Part shown: in pieces, positions 17,529 to 26,326 of the stretch
Layout: each line of letters begins with the position of its first letter
Position numbering within the stretch: the first letter of the stretch is position 1
From: JACKIP01 sp963710165
GTDB taxonomy: Bacteria; Pseudomonadota; Alphaproteobacteria; Micavibrionales; Micavibrionaceae
NCBI GenBank assembly: GCA_963710165.1
Contig: CAVPYZ010000004.1
Coordinates: 620,001-684,000 of the forward strand
DNA length: 64,000 bases
Direction: 5' to 3'
Position numbers and translations under genes: made by a program
Notes under the pieces: generated by a model
Database searches by the model: none
The model's input: only the letters and a program-made list of their open reading frames with translations
What the model was told of the DNA's origin: nothing

Positions 17529-17690
17529 AATGAACAATCAGCAACTGAAATCAATCTCGATCTTTTCTGGCTTAAGGACAGAAGCTTAACAGATATTGAA
17601 AGTTTGCCCGAGCTTGATATATTGGCACAGGATATAATTGAGAACTTAGAGGCGGTCTTGATAGTTTTAAGTAAGTATTATCGTTATTGA
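17529..17690 (+). pseudogene. C-terminal remnant of a type I methyltransferase (HsdM)
   Basis: The frame reads INLDLFWLKDRSLTDIESLP followed by an acidic helix and a stop at 17688-17690. This is the conserved end of HsdM (typically NLDiFWLkD.SL.d...LP). There is no start and none of the AdoMet or NPPF motifs, so only about 50 codons remain. It stands directly upstream of the DUF262 gene, which often accompanies type I loci, so a type I system probably once occupied this spot. Confidence 0.7.
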
Positions 17691-17718
17691 ATAAAGCAGT
17701 ATAGAAAAGGTAAATAAA

Positions 17719-19866
17719 ATGAAAATATCTAGTGTTTTAGAAAAGATTGATGAACATCAGCTTTTTGTTCCAGCTTTCCAAAGAGAGTATGTTTGGAAAA
17801 AAGATGATGCTAAGCAGCTTATAGACTCGCTAATCAAAGAATATCCTGTTGGAACATTACTAACTTGGGAGACTAATAATCCTCCAGAGCTTAAGGGTAT
17901 GCATAAATATGATAAAATGCAAGGTGCGGTAAAGCTTCTATTAGACGGACAGCAGAGAATAACAACGCTATATATGCTTATTACTGGCAACTTACCCCCA
18001 TATTATAAAGCCAACGAAATTATGCAGGATATTAGGGGGCTTTATATAAATATTAAAACGTTAGAACTCTCCTATTATATGAAAACAAAAATGGAAAACG
18101 AGGCTCTCTGGCAGAATGTGACGGACGTTTTCAAGAAGAAACTAACAGCGTTTGATATTGTTAGATTAGTAGAAGAAAAAATGGATGGAGAGCGGTTGGA
18201 TCGTGGAAGCCAGGATACTATCTTGCAAAATATTTCTAAGGTTGAAAAGATTCTGGATAGAGAATTTCCTGAGCAAACAATACCAGCAAAAGCTAGTATA
18301 CGCGAGGCCATAGATATTTTCTACAAGGTGAATGCAAGCGGTGTATCACTAACAGATGCAGAGTTAGCACTGGCACAAATTTCTGGCTATTGGCCTGAAG
18401 CGCGTGATGTTTTTAAAGCCAAATTAGAAGAGCTGAAAAGTCAGGGGTTTCCTCTGAAGTTAGATTTTATCGTATATACCTTATTGGGCTGTCTGTACCA
18501 TTCTGGGTCTGAAATGCAAAAGCTTCATTCTGAAAATAACAAAGAGAATCTTATTAAAGTTTGGAATTTATTAAACGACAAGATTTTAGATTATGTATTT
18601 AATATTATTCGTTCAAGAGCTTATGTGGATCATACAAAAGAAATAGGCTCTCCTTATTCCCTAATCCCTTTTATTGTCTATTGTCATGATAATAATGGGC
18701 GCTCTCTAACGGATATAGAAATTAAAAAATTTATTAAATGGTTTTATTACTCTCAGTTAAGAACTAGGTATTCTAGCCAGCATAAACAAAAACTTGATAA
18801 AGACTTACGTATTTTACAGGAGTTTGAGCAACCTTTTGATGAATTACTAGCCGTAATAGAAGATGATAGTCGCTTAAAAATATTAGCGGCTGAATTTGTT
18901 GGGAGCGGGATACAGAATCCTCTGTTTGCTATTATGCGTTGGTATTTCAAAAGTAGAGGGGCTGTTTGCCTTACAACAGGTATGAGTATTCATAAAAATA
19001 TGGGCAGTAAGTATCAACTTGAAAATGATCATATATTTCCTTACTCAAAGCTTAAGAAGGCGGGCTATAACCAAGAAAATAGAAATAAATATGCTCTGGC
19101 GCATGAAATTACAAATAGGGCTATTTTAACACAGCTGGCAAATAGACAAAAATCAGCAGCTTCCGCGTGTGATTATCTTAAGTCAGTTCAGGACAATTTT
19201 CCTGAAGCGTTAGAGTTGCAAATCATCCCTGTAAGACAAGAGCTTTGGCAAATAGAAAGCTACGAAAGTTTTTTACAAGAGAGACGTGAAATGCTCGCTA
19301 AATCATTGAATTCTTTTTTAGAAAATATTACTGATACTTCGGAGTCACAGTTGCCTGTGAATATATTAGATTTAATAAGCCGAAGGGAATCTTCTGAGAT
19401 TGAGTTCAAGTCTAGCCTTCGCTGGTGTTACAATACCGATAAAGAAAATAAGAAGTTGGAAGAGGTTATCATCAAAACGATAGCAGCATTCGGCAATAGC
19501 TATGATGGTGGGACTCTTTTAATAGGTGTGGGAGATGATGGTGAGATTCTGGGGCTTGAAAATGATTATGCTGCGTTGGGAGGAGATAACGACAAGTATG
19601 AGATGCACCTGAGAAATATTATTAGTAACCATTTTAGCGGTACTTTCTCATCTTCACGTGTCATGATTGGTTTTCCAGTGGTCGAAGGTGTTGAGATATG
19701 TAGGATTGACATTCTGCCATCATCTAAACTGCTGGTGTTTAACTCAAGAGATAAGCATGGAAAATTAGAGGAAATCATTTATAGGCGAAATGGGAATCAA
19801 TCTGATATTGTGCCAACGAGTGAGTTACAAGACTTTATTGAAGATAGATTTAAAACAAGCAACTGA
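17719..19866 (+). CDS. DUF262-HNH-Schlafen/AlbA_2 fusion protein
   Basis: A 715-residue fusion. Residues 1-230 form a DUF262 (ParB/GmrS-like) domain: FVPAFQREYVW (16-26) and LLLDGQQRITTLY (73-85). Around 434-480 is an HNH-type nuclease block, ENDHIFPYSKL then HEITNRAILT, as in DUF1524/GmrD. Residues about 555-715 form an AlbA_2/Schlafen-type ATP-binding domain: EIEFKSSLRW, then TIAAFGNS, GGTLLIGVGDDGEILGL and IYRRNGN. DUF262-HNH proteins are related to the modification-dependent GmrSD enzymes; the Schlafen-like tail is an unusual addition. The ATG at 17719 follows GGTAAATAAA. Probably a modification-dependent restriction or defence factor; the target is unknown. Confidence 0.8.
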   Translation: MKISSVLEKIDEHQLFVPAFQREYVWKKDDAKQLIDSLIKEYPVGTLLTWETNNPPELKGMHKYDKMQGAVKLLLDGQQRITTLYMLITGNLPPYYKANEIMQDIRGLYINIKTLELSYYMKTKMENEALWQNVTDVFKKKLTAFDIVRLVEEKMDGERLDRGSQDTILQNISKVEKILDREFPEQTIPAKASIREAIDIFYKVNASGVSLTDAELALAQISGYWPEARDVFKAKLEELKSQGFPLKLDFIVYTLLGCLYHSGSEMQKLHSENNKENLIKVWNLLNDKILDYVFNIIRSRAYVDHTKEIGSPYSLIPFIVYCHDNNGRSLTDIEIKKFIKWFYYSQLRTRYSSQHKQKLDKDLRILQEFEQPFDELLAVIEDDSRLKILAAEFVGSGIQNPLFAIMRWYFKSRGAVCLTTGMSIHKNMGSKYQLENDHIFPYSKLKKAGYNQENRNKYALAHEITNRAILTQLANRQKSAASACDYLKSVQDNFPEALELQIIPVRQELWQIESYESFLQERREMLAKSLNSFLENITDTSESQLPVNILDLISRRESSEIEFKSSLRWCYNTDKENKKLEEVIIKTIAAFGNSYDGGTLLIGVGDDGEILGLENDYAALGGDNDKYEMHLRNIISNHFSGTFSSSRVMIGFPVVEGVEICRIDILPSSKLLVFNSRDKHGKLEEIIYRRNGNQSDIVPTSELQDFIEDRFKTSN

Positions 19867-19990
19867 TGAAATATTCTAAAAAGCTATTTTTTTTAGAGCA
19901 CTGTCTGCTTTATAATTAAATAGAGCAATAAGTTTTATCGAAATAAAAACATAGTACCCTTCTAATGTTCTATTCTGTAAGCCTCCAATA

Positions 19991-20010
19991 TCGGACACTA
20001 GTCGGACATG
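19991..20010 (+). repeat. Tandem TCGGACA pair at the right end of island A
   Basis: TCGGACACTAGTCGGACATG: units offset by 11 bp, ending 48 bp before att copy 2. Candidate integrase arm site. The rest of the 19867-20058 stretch shows no gene. Confidence 0.4.
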
Positions 20011-20058
20011 AAGTGTTAAAGGTTTAAGTTGCTAGGGGTAAAATATTGTTTATTTTCA

Positions 20059-20105
20059 ATTGGTTGCGGGAGTTGGATTTGAACCAACGACCTTCAGGTT
20101 ATGAG
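20059..20105 (-). repeat. Attachment-site copy 2
   Basis: Forty-seven bases identical to the initiator tRNA gene from just beyond the CCA end to the anticodon loop. Boundary of islands A and B. Confidence 0.92.
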
Positions 20106-20225
20106 TTTTATTTTAGTATAATTGCTTAAAATTGCTAAAAGTATATTAAGTATATTTATCAATAACTTAAAATAAAAATGACTATGCTTTAAATTTCCCT
20201 ATATTGACTATTTTTGCCCTATAAG

Positions 20226-20245
20226 GTAGCACCAGAGTAGCACCA
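20226..20245 (+). repeat. Island B arm repeat, left end
   Basis: GTAGCACCAGAGTAGCACCA, two GTAGCACCA units with 11-bp period. Identical to 29892-29911 at the other end of the island. Probable integrase or excisionase arm-binding site. Confidence 0.65.
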
Positions 20246-20285
20246 AAAAACGTTCTGAAGATTATATAAATAGAATTGAGATTAA

Positions 20286-21575
20286 ATGAGTTTTTCAAAA
20301 GGTATTTTTTTATTTTTATTTTTTGTTTCTATACCTTTTCGATCTTGGGCGTTAAGTCCGGATCAATTTTGCTTGGTACCAGTTTCCATTAAAGATTTAA
20401 CGGGAATTGCTGTAGAGGAAAAATGGCGTTCTGTATCTCATGTCACAGTTTTCGATAAATCAGAGCATGCTTTATTTTTTAGTTTTAATGGTCACAATGT
20501 TATGAGGCTAAATGGGTATGAATTAGTACCCGTTAGCAGAGAAGAACTATCATATAATAGTCTAGATAGAAATAGATTTTATTATGACAATGAAGGGAAT
20601 GTTTATGCTCATAAATGGTTAGGCCCACAAAAAACTTTTTTAAAAAGAGATATGAGTACAGGGGCATTTCAGGCTTTACCTAAATCGGAACACCAACATT
20701 TAGAGAATGAAATCAAAATTATAAATGATCAAAGATGGTATATAGGTAAAGAAAATAAAATTATGAAGCCTGATTTTCGGAATGCGAAGGCATATTTGGG
20801 CGGAGAAGAAATTTCAGTAGTATATCAAGGTCAGCCTGATACAGGAAAAATGAATTTATATTCTGCAAATTATTATCCCGAATTCAATAACATTTTTGTT
20901 TCTGGCTATATATTAAAACCTCACAAATATATTCCTTTTTACAAAGAAAAAGAATTCGGAACGTTTACGTGGAATGTTTCCAGTAATACATGGAAAAGAA
21001 TATATTCTGAAAAAACTCAAGATAAATTTTTTCACCCACGAGGATATTCAAAAATATTAAAAAAGATTATCTTTTCAGGATCAGAAAGCCGCTGGCATTA
21101 TGATGTTATTAATGAGGAAGATTATCATAGTACCTATTATATGGGGGATGATTATAAGCCAATCCCTATGAAAGGCGAGTATCCCGAAACGAAAATAATT
21201 AGAGTTTATGATTTGCTGAGTTTTAATAAGGTTGTGTTGCTTACACACACAGGATTATATGAAGCTAAAGACTACTATACCTTATCTACAATTAAATTGC
21301 CCTCAATATTAAAAAATCAAAGGTTCAGACATATAATAGAACTACCAGCGTCAAATGCGGCTATACTTATTACTGATAATGGTTTGTATCTCATAGATAA
21401 AAATCTTCATATTTATGAATATCCAATATCAGATATGAAGCCTTTCCGGAGCATAATTGATATTTGGAGTGTAAAGCGTATTCCAGTTAGGGAAGAACTT
21501 TTTATACATTCTAGCAAAGGTCCTTACTTACTTATTGATAAAAACATCTCTGATGCAGGTGTTTGTAATGAATAA
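20286..21575 (+). CDS. Exported protein of unknown function, propeller-like
   Basis: Four hundred and twenty-nine residues with a signal peptide (1-22, ending SWA). The mature part is rich in aromatic residues with recurring strand-like segments (for example VTVFDKSEHALFFSFNGHNV and RVYDLLSFNKVVLLTHTGLY), suggesting a beta-propeller, but no family was recognised. It overlaps the start of the integrase gene by 8 bp, so the two are probably co-transcribed. That is unusual for an integrase. Confidence 0.6.
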   Translation: MSFSKGIFLFLFFVSIPFRSWALSPDQFCLVPVSIKDLTGIAVEEKWRSVSHVTVFDKSEHALFFSFNGHNVMRLNGYELVPVSREELSYNSLDRNRFYYDNEGNVYAHKWLGPQKTFLKRDMSTGAFQALPKSEHQHLENEIKIINDQRWYIGKENKIMKPDFRNAKAYLGGEEISVVYQGQPDTGKMNLYSANYYPEFNNIFVSGYILKPHKYIPFYKEKEFGTFTWNVSSNTWKRIYSEKTQDKFFHPRGYSKILKKIIFSGSESRWHYDVINEEDYHSTYYMGDDYKPIPMKGEYPETKIIRVYDLLSFNKVVLLTHTGLYEAKDYYTLSTIKLPSILKNQRFRHIIELPASNAAILITDNGLYLIDKNLHIYEYPISDMKPFRSIIDIWSVKRIPVREELFIHSSKGPYLLIDKNISDAGVCNE

Positions 21576-22914
21576 AAAATTCAACTTCACGCAATCTCTT
21601 ATTGATGATCTGCCATTTCCTGAAAAGGGTAAGCGGGCATATTATAGTGATGAAAAAGAGGCAGGATTAATAATTGATGTAAAGGCTTCCGGCTCAAAAT
21701 CTTTTTATCTTTACAAGAAAATCAATGGCCGTCCCGAACGTATTTATCTTGGGCTTTATCCTGACATGAAAATTCCCCAAGCGCGAAAAGCCGCGGCGAT
21801 TAAGAAAGGTGAGATTGCCGTAGGTAAAAATCCGCAAGAGGAAAAGCGCAAAATCCGACAGGAAATTACGCTTGGTGAGTTCTTCAAAGAATATATGGAG
21901 AAATATAGCAAGCCGAATAAGAAGTCTTGGCAATATGATGAACGTGAAATTCCTGTATTTTTAGGGCATTGGTTTAACCGAAAGCTATCCTCTATCTCAA
22001 CACATGAAGTAAGAGAGCTTCATAATTCTATTCGTAATAAGACATTCAAGAAAAATGGTAAATCCAGAGGTGGAGATTATCAGGCTAATCGTGCATTGGA
22101 ACGTACAAGATCCCTTTATAATAAAGCGATAGAGTGGGGGTGGGATGGTGGTAATCCTACGAAGGGCATTCGTAAGCTAAAAGAAACAAGCCGTGACCGT
22201 TTTATACAGCCAAATGAATTGCCTTTACTATTTCAAGCTTTAGACATTGAAGAGAATGAAACGGCAAAGGATTACATTTTAATATCCCTTATGACAGGAG
22301 CACGAAAAACTAACGTTCTACAAATGCGTTGGGAGCAGATTAGTTGGGAGCAGAAAACTTGGCGTATTCCTGATACAAAAAATGGTGATCCGCAAGTTGT
22401 GGTGCTTATTCCGCAAGCGGTGGAAGTTTTAGAAAAGCGACGCTTTAAAACAAATAGCGTTTGGGTGTTTGAAGGAAAAAGCCAAGAAGAGCATTTTAAA
22501 GATCCTAAAAAATCATGGAATAGAGTAAGGCAACGCGCCACATTAGAGCTATGGAAACAAAACTCAAAACATGCGGAGCTAATAGAAGAGGTAAATGCTC
22601 AATTAAAAAAAGCTAATAATTATGGCTTCACTATTCTTAAGCTTTTTAATACGGTTCTGAAAGAAGCTGAAAAAAGAAATATAGAATTGCCAGTGGGATT
22701 AATGGACATACGCCTTCACGATTTACGCCGTACATTCGGAAGTTATCAGGCTATAACAGGCGCTAGCCTCGCGATCATTGGAAAAACGCTAAATCATAAA
22801 AACCAAAATTCTACGGCAATTTATGCAAGGCTTCATACAGATCCAATAAGAGATTCGATGGAAAAAGCAGCAGACGCCATGCTTGGATTTGGAATTAAAA
22901 AAAATGAATTTTGA
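21568..22914 (+). CDS. Tyrosine integrase of island B (DUF4102/P4 type)
   Basis: Site-specific recombinase, 448 residues from the ATG at 21568; the upstream TTG extension is less likely. The N-terminal DUF4102 arm-binding domain (KSFYLYKKINGRPERIYLG) is followed by a core-binding domain and the catalytic domain. Catalytic residues: Arg in TGARKTNV, His-x-x-Arg in HDLRRTFG, His in TLNHK and nucleophile Tyr in AIYARL. All are present, so it is probably active. P4-type integrases commonly use tRNA 3' ends, matching the flanking att repeats. The next gene overlaps its stop. Confidence 0.93.
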   Translation: MNKKFNFTQSLIDDLPFPEKGKRAYYSDEKEAGLIIDVKASGSKSFYLYKKINGRPERIYLGLYPDMKIPQARKAAAIKKGEIAVGKNPQEEKRKIRQEITLGEFFKEYMEKYSKPNKKSWQYDEREIPVFLGHWFNRKLSSISTHEVRELHNSIRNKTFKKNGKSRGGDYQANRALERTRSLYNKAIEWGWDGGNPTKGIRKLKETSRDRFIQPNELPLLFQALDIEENETAKDYILISLMTGARKTNVLQMRWEQISWEQKTWRIPDTKNGDPQVVVLIPQAVEVLEKRRFKTNSVWVFEGKSQEEHFKDPKKSWNRVRQRATLELWKQNSKHAELIEEVNAQLKKANNYGFTILKLFNTVLKEAEKRNIELPVGLMDIRLHDLRRTFGSYQAITGASLAIIGKTLNHKNQNSTAIYARLHTDPIRDSMEKAADAMLGFGIKKNEF

Positions 22915-23800
22915 TCTAGACGGTTTAGGCAGAGATCTATCTATATTTGAAAATTTTGCATCAGAACTAGATAGTGAAAAACAATTTAATATGTATTTAA
23001 TTGGAAGGGAATTACTATTCTCCATATTATCAAATATAGATAATGATCCTTTAGTAATCCGTATTTTATCTTATCGATTAGGTGAATTACTTTCAGATTT
23101 TATGATTATTGATCGAGCCTATGTTTCAAATCTTTATCATTATATAAATTTAAGGTTATCAAAAGATTTATTTATAGATGAGCAGAAGTTTTTTATAAAA
23201 GATATTGATGTCTATATAAGGCCCAAGGGCAATAAGCAAATATCTGATCTTGATAGGTTTTGCGCAGCATTTTTTATTTTCAAATGTTCTTATCAAAATA
23301 ATTACACTTCAAAAGATGAAGCTAGAAATTTTATTGGTTACATGTTTGGACTTACTGAAACAGACGCAAGATCTAGCACAAAAAAATTTATTAATAGTTT
23401 TGCGAAATATGAGACGTGCGACAATGATTTCTATGGCGATTTTAAAGATATTTTAGAGGCTATATTCTTTTGGAGATTTCATGATGTCTTGAGCAAACGA
23501 AAGGGATCTTTTGAAGGGTGTTTCATTGATTATCAAAATCAATCTTCCAAAAAAGATAGTACGACTTTTAAAACATTCAAAGCTTATGAATATTTAAAAA
23601 GAGATATTATTGAGAATGCTAAGCCATATCTTAATTGGCAAGATTTGCAGTTATTTTTGATGTTCACACGTTTTAAAAGTTTAAGCATTCCCAATCCTGA
23701 ATTATTAGAGAACGCCTTTTTTATAAAAACGCCAAGTGAGGTGTCTGAAAGAGAAATGTTTTATTTACCTCTTCTTAAAAAATCAAAATACTTATTATAA
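22904..23800 (+). CDS. Unrecognised protein coupled to the integrase
   Basis: Two hundred and ninety-eight residues from the ATG at 22904, which overlaps the integrase end by 11 bp. Helical, soluble and rich in Lys, Asp and Phe, with no recognised motif. A strong hairpin follows directly. By position it could be an accessory of integration or replication, but nothing in the sequence shows this. Confidence 0.55.
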   Translation: MNFDLDGLGRDLSIFENFASELDSEKQFNMYLIGRELLFSILSNIDNDPLVIRILSYRLGELLSDFMIIDRAYVSNLYHYINLRLSKDLFIDEQKFFIKDIDVYIRPKGNKQISDLDRFCAAFFIFKCSYQNNYTSKDEARNFIGYMFGLTETDARSSTKKFINSFAKYETCDNDFYGDFKDILEAIFFWRFHDVLSKRKGSFEGCFIDYQNQSSKKDSTTFKTFKAYEYLKRDIIENAKPYLNWQDLQLFLMFTRFKSLSIPNPELLENAFFIKTPSEVSEREMFYLPLLKKSKYLL

Positions 23801-23830
23801 TAACCCTACAAAGTTACTTTGCAGGGTTAT
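23800..23830. terminator. Hairpin after the integrase operon
   Basis: ATAACCCTACAAAG and CTTTGCAGGGTTAT form a 14-bp stem (one G-T pair) with a 3-nt loop. The T run after it is weak on the plus strand. Confidence 0.65.
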
Positions 23831-23912
23831 GCAAAAATTTAAAGCCGTTTAAATTTGTTTTATATTAACGAGAACTATTCTTGTTACCTAACTATAATGA
23901 GTGGATTAAAAC

Positions 23913-24098
23913 ATGGAGAATTTATTAAAGCCAAATGACGTAGCTGAAATGTTGGGATTGAGTGTTGAAACACTTAATACTTGGCGTGCAACAAATCGTT
24001 ATCCATTGCCATACGTGAAGGCAGGGCGTCTTGTTCGTTACAAACTTTCGGATGTTCAAGATTTTATTGAATCTCGTATTCAAACAATTCCTACATAA
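23913..24098 (+). CDS. AlpA/excisionase-type DNA-binding protein
   Basis: Sixty-one residues with a MerR-like winged helix-turn-helix: LKPNDVAEMLGLSVETLNTW, then YVKAGRLVRYKLSDVQDFI. This is the usual form of AlpA or excisionase proteins on P4-type elements, where they activate the integrase or direct excision. It has its own upstream region after the hairpin. Together with the arm repeats it is the likely directionality factor of island B. Confidence 0.8.
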   Translation: MENLLKPNDVAEMLGLSVETLNTWRATNRYPLPYVKAGRLVRYKLSDVQDFIESRIQTIPT

Positions 24099-24112
24099 CC
24101 AGTTTTGCCCCT

Positions 24113-24184
24113 AGCGAGTTGATAGCGCGTTAGGGGATTTTGGGAGCAATCCTTTAAAAGCAGCCAGTTTAAACACTGGCTGCT
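24113..24184 (+). other. Paired hairpins, candidate replication origin or control region
   Basis: A first imperfect hairpin (CCCCTAGCG ... CGTTAGGGG, 24110-24136 region) is followed by a perfect 10-bp stem, AGCAGCCAGT (24159-24168) with ACTGGCTGCT (24175-24184), loop TTAAAC. They sit upstream of the DUF736 and Rep genes. Rolling-circle nick sites usually lie in such hairpins, so this is a candidate double-strand origin; a terminator for the AlpA gene is the alternative. Confidence 0.4.
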
Positions 24185-24279
24185 ATCGGGAGAGCTTTAT
24201 CTGAATGCACCCAAAACCTTTGCTATCTCTGCGCGAAGCGCACTATCCAACTAATCAATAGACATAGAAAGGAATTACA

Positions 24280-24633
24280 ATGTCAAAGATAGGTTACTTG
24301 AATCAGCCTAACGCTCAAGGTGAGCTAGAAGGCGAAATAAAATCACTTCAATTGCAAATGAGAATAAAGTTTATTCCAAATCCACAAAAACTCTCAAGTG
24401 CTGCGCCAGATTATTTAATTGTTGCGCAAGGGGATATTGAGATCGGTTCAGCTTGGAAAAAGACCAAGCACAAAATAGGCGATGTCATCATCGAGTTTTT
24501 ATCTATCACAATTGATGATCCATCAATGCCACATGCGTTAAATGTCGCTGCATTCAAAAAAGATAATGGAAACTTCGACATTACATGGCGCCGTCGTCAA
24601 GTGGGTTCATCAGATCAAGTCGATGCAGCATAA
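24280..24633 (+). CDS. DUF736 family protein
   Basis: One hundred and seventeen residues with the DUF736 pattern: IGYLNQ at the start, APDYLIVAQGDIEIGSAWKK in the middle and LSITIDDPSMPHALNVAAF near the end. DUF736 is found mostly on alphaproteobacterial plasmids and integrative elements near replication or transfer genes; its function is not known. A strong GAAAGGA ribosome site precedes the ATG. Here it lies between the AlpA-like and Rep genes. Confidence 0.85.
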   Translation: MSKIGYLNQPNAQGELEGEIKSLQLQMRIKFIPNPQKLSSAAPDYLIVAQGDIEIGSAWKKTKHKIGDVIIEFLSITIDDPSMPHALNVAAFKKDNGNFDITWRRRQVGSSDQVDAA

Positions 24634-24692
24634 AACACCAAGGGGGCGGGTTTTGTATCACGCCCCCCTACAACTCCTAAAAGGACTAAATA

Positions 24693-25871
24693 ATGGAAAT
24701 GATCTATCATAATTTTGACGGACTCGATATTACCTTCCAAGGGATCGTACCAGAAAAAATACTAAATCAACTGAAAGCAATAAAGGAACAAGCTCAAGAC
24801 GAAAAAAGAGACATTCCTATGAAGCTAGGTAAGACTGGAAAGATGGTCATGGTAGCAGAGAGTGGAATGGGCGGTGGATATCGTTACCGTTTTAGTACAG
24901 GTCCAGACGGCGAAACTTGGGCGTTTATGCATTCTACAAATTCTCAAGTCTGGGGAATAAGAATTTCAGTAAATAGTATGGCCTTGGCACAGCACGGATA
25001 TGAAGGTGTGAAGAAACGCATTCTTGATCGCTTAACAGAATTAGAAGCAATAGGGCCAAGCCGCCTAGATGAAGAAGGAGGGATTACAAACTTTCCTCTC
25101 GAACGTATAAGCCGATTTGATTATTGCTTTGATTTTGTAATGGATGGTTCGTTTAATCCTAACCCTGAGCATTTTATAGCGCATCACAGAGCCACAAAGC
25201 ACGTTTATGACGAGCGCGGTTCTATAGTTGATGGCTATAGAGCATTGAGTGGAGATAGGGTAAATACTATACGAATTGGAGGGATAAAAAATAGGCAGGT
25301 TGTTCTATATAATAAGTCTATAGAAATTAGGGCGAAATCTAAACATCATTGGTGGCAATATTGGTCTATAGAAGATCGCACGCCTTTTATAGAACGCTTA
25401 AAGCAAGTATGGCGTATAGAGGTTCGTGCTGGAGGCGAAGAAATCAAGAAATGGGAAGCACGTCGCTTTAAAGACTTTGAGAAAAAAATTGGGGATATTA
25501 TACCCACTCTTTTAAAGGCATATCGATATACAGTTCCTTTAAAGAATAATTTAAAGAGATCCTCATGGCCCATGCATCCAATTTGGCAATATGCTTTAAA
25601 AACTTCTTTAAAGGAATTAGATGCTTATAGCAGCAACGCTATAAGAGAGAATGTTATAAAGCAAAAGCGCGAAGACATAGAACAGGGGAATATAGATCGA
25701 GCTATAAGTGGAATTATTGGCTTAAATGCTATAAGAGAAAGGGATTTTTCTGAATTGCCAGAAACTATTAATAATATAAAAACTTATTTAAAGGAAATGG
25801 CAGATAAAAATTCTCAAATTTTAATTCGTAAGCATGATAAAAAAAGAGGTGATTATTTAGTAATTCGCTAA
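24693..25871 (+). CDS. Rolling-circle replication initiator-like protein (Rep_trans type)
   Basis: Three hundred and ninety-two residues resembling the Rep_trans/replication initiation factor family of plasmids and filamentous phages. The pattern ISRFDYCFDFV (about 138-148, metal or active-site strand) is followed by VVLYNKSIEI (about 205) with the candidate nicking Tyr, then WRIEVRAGGEEIKKW. The C-terminal part is helical and basic. An AAAAGGA site precedes the ATG. It suggests the excised island can replicate transiently, or is derived from a rolling-circle plasmid or inovirus-like satellite. Assignment is by motif pattern and so moderately sure. Confidence 0.65.
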   Translation: MEMIYHNFDGLDITFQGIVPEKILNQLKAIKEQAQDEKRDIPMKLGKTGKMVMVAESGMGGGYRYRFSTGPDGETWAFMHSTNSQVWGIRISVNSMALAQHGYEGVKKRILDRLTELEAIGPSRLDEEGGITNFPLERISRFDYCFDFVMDGSFNPNPEHFIAHHRATKHVYDERGSIVDGYRALSGDRVNTIRIGGIKNRQVVLYNKSIEIRAKSKHHWWQYWSIEDRTPFIERLKQVWRIEVRAGGEEIKKWEARRFKDFEKKIGDIIPTLLKAYRYTVPLKNNLKRSSWPMHPIWQYALKTSLKELDAYSSNAIRENVIKQKREDIEQGNIDRAISGIIGLNAIRERDFSELPETINNIKTYLKEMADKNSQILIRKHDKKRGDYLVIR

Positions 25872-25980
25872 GTTGAGAATAGTGGTTAAATCAATTAATA
25901 GCATTGTCTAGTTTTCTGAAGAGGTTTTCTTTATAAACATATTCAGAAAGACATTTTGTTTCTTTAAAGCCTATGCGGCC

Positions 25981-26003
25981 ATTTCCGGCCAAAAGCGGAC
26001 ATT
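25981..26003. repeat. Island B palindromic repeat, copy R1 (half)
   Basis: ATTTCCGGCCAAAAGCGGACATT, matching the right end of the complete copy R4. The 25872-26302 stretch shows no gene; it contains R1 and part of R2. Confidence 0.55.
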
Positions 26004-26279
26004 CATTACTCAAAACTAGCCCACTGTATTCTTATAACTGAGATAAAGATTTTGAATCATTCTTTATGATCTGATTTCTAATATCGGATAGTTTTATTGA
26101 ATGCATTCTGCCACCGATATCATGTGTATGTAGCGCATACTACGATCCTTGTGAGGTGTTAACAGCTTACGTGCACAAATTCCTGACGCAATAAGTTTTA
26201 AGCTTTCTAGTTGGTTTTAAGCACTCTGTTTAATAGCCTTTTTTACAGGGGGCATCTTTTTCTAGGTATAGATCACTAA

Positions 26280-26326
26280 TGAAATTATATCACTCATGAA
26301 AATTAACGACAATGGCCAAGAGCGGA
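26280..26326. repeat. Island B palindromic repeat, copy R2
   Basis: Closely matches R4 over about 47 bases, including the core ATTATATCACTCAT and the end GGCCAAGAGCGGACGTT. Its right part lies inside the 3' end of the HEPN-like gene and supplies that protein's last residues (ALGHCR). Confidence 0.65.

Larger units (their letters stand above)
7592..20105. mobile_element. Genomic island A (restriction and defence cargo)
   Basis: Bounded by direct repeats of the initiator tRNA 3' end at 7592-7639 and 20059-20105. It holds a type III R-M operon, a Ymh-like protein, a metallophosphoesterase, a Sel1-repeat protein, an hsdM remnant and a DUF262-HNH-Schlafen-like protein. No integrase was found inside. 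The tandem repeats near its two ends do not match each other (GTGTAAG type on the left, TCGGACA type on the right). Together with the remnant and odd structures near 17.3-17.7 kb, this suggests a composite of two elements. Confidence 0.75.
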
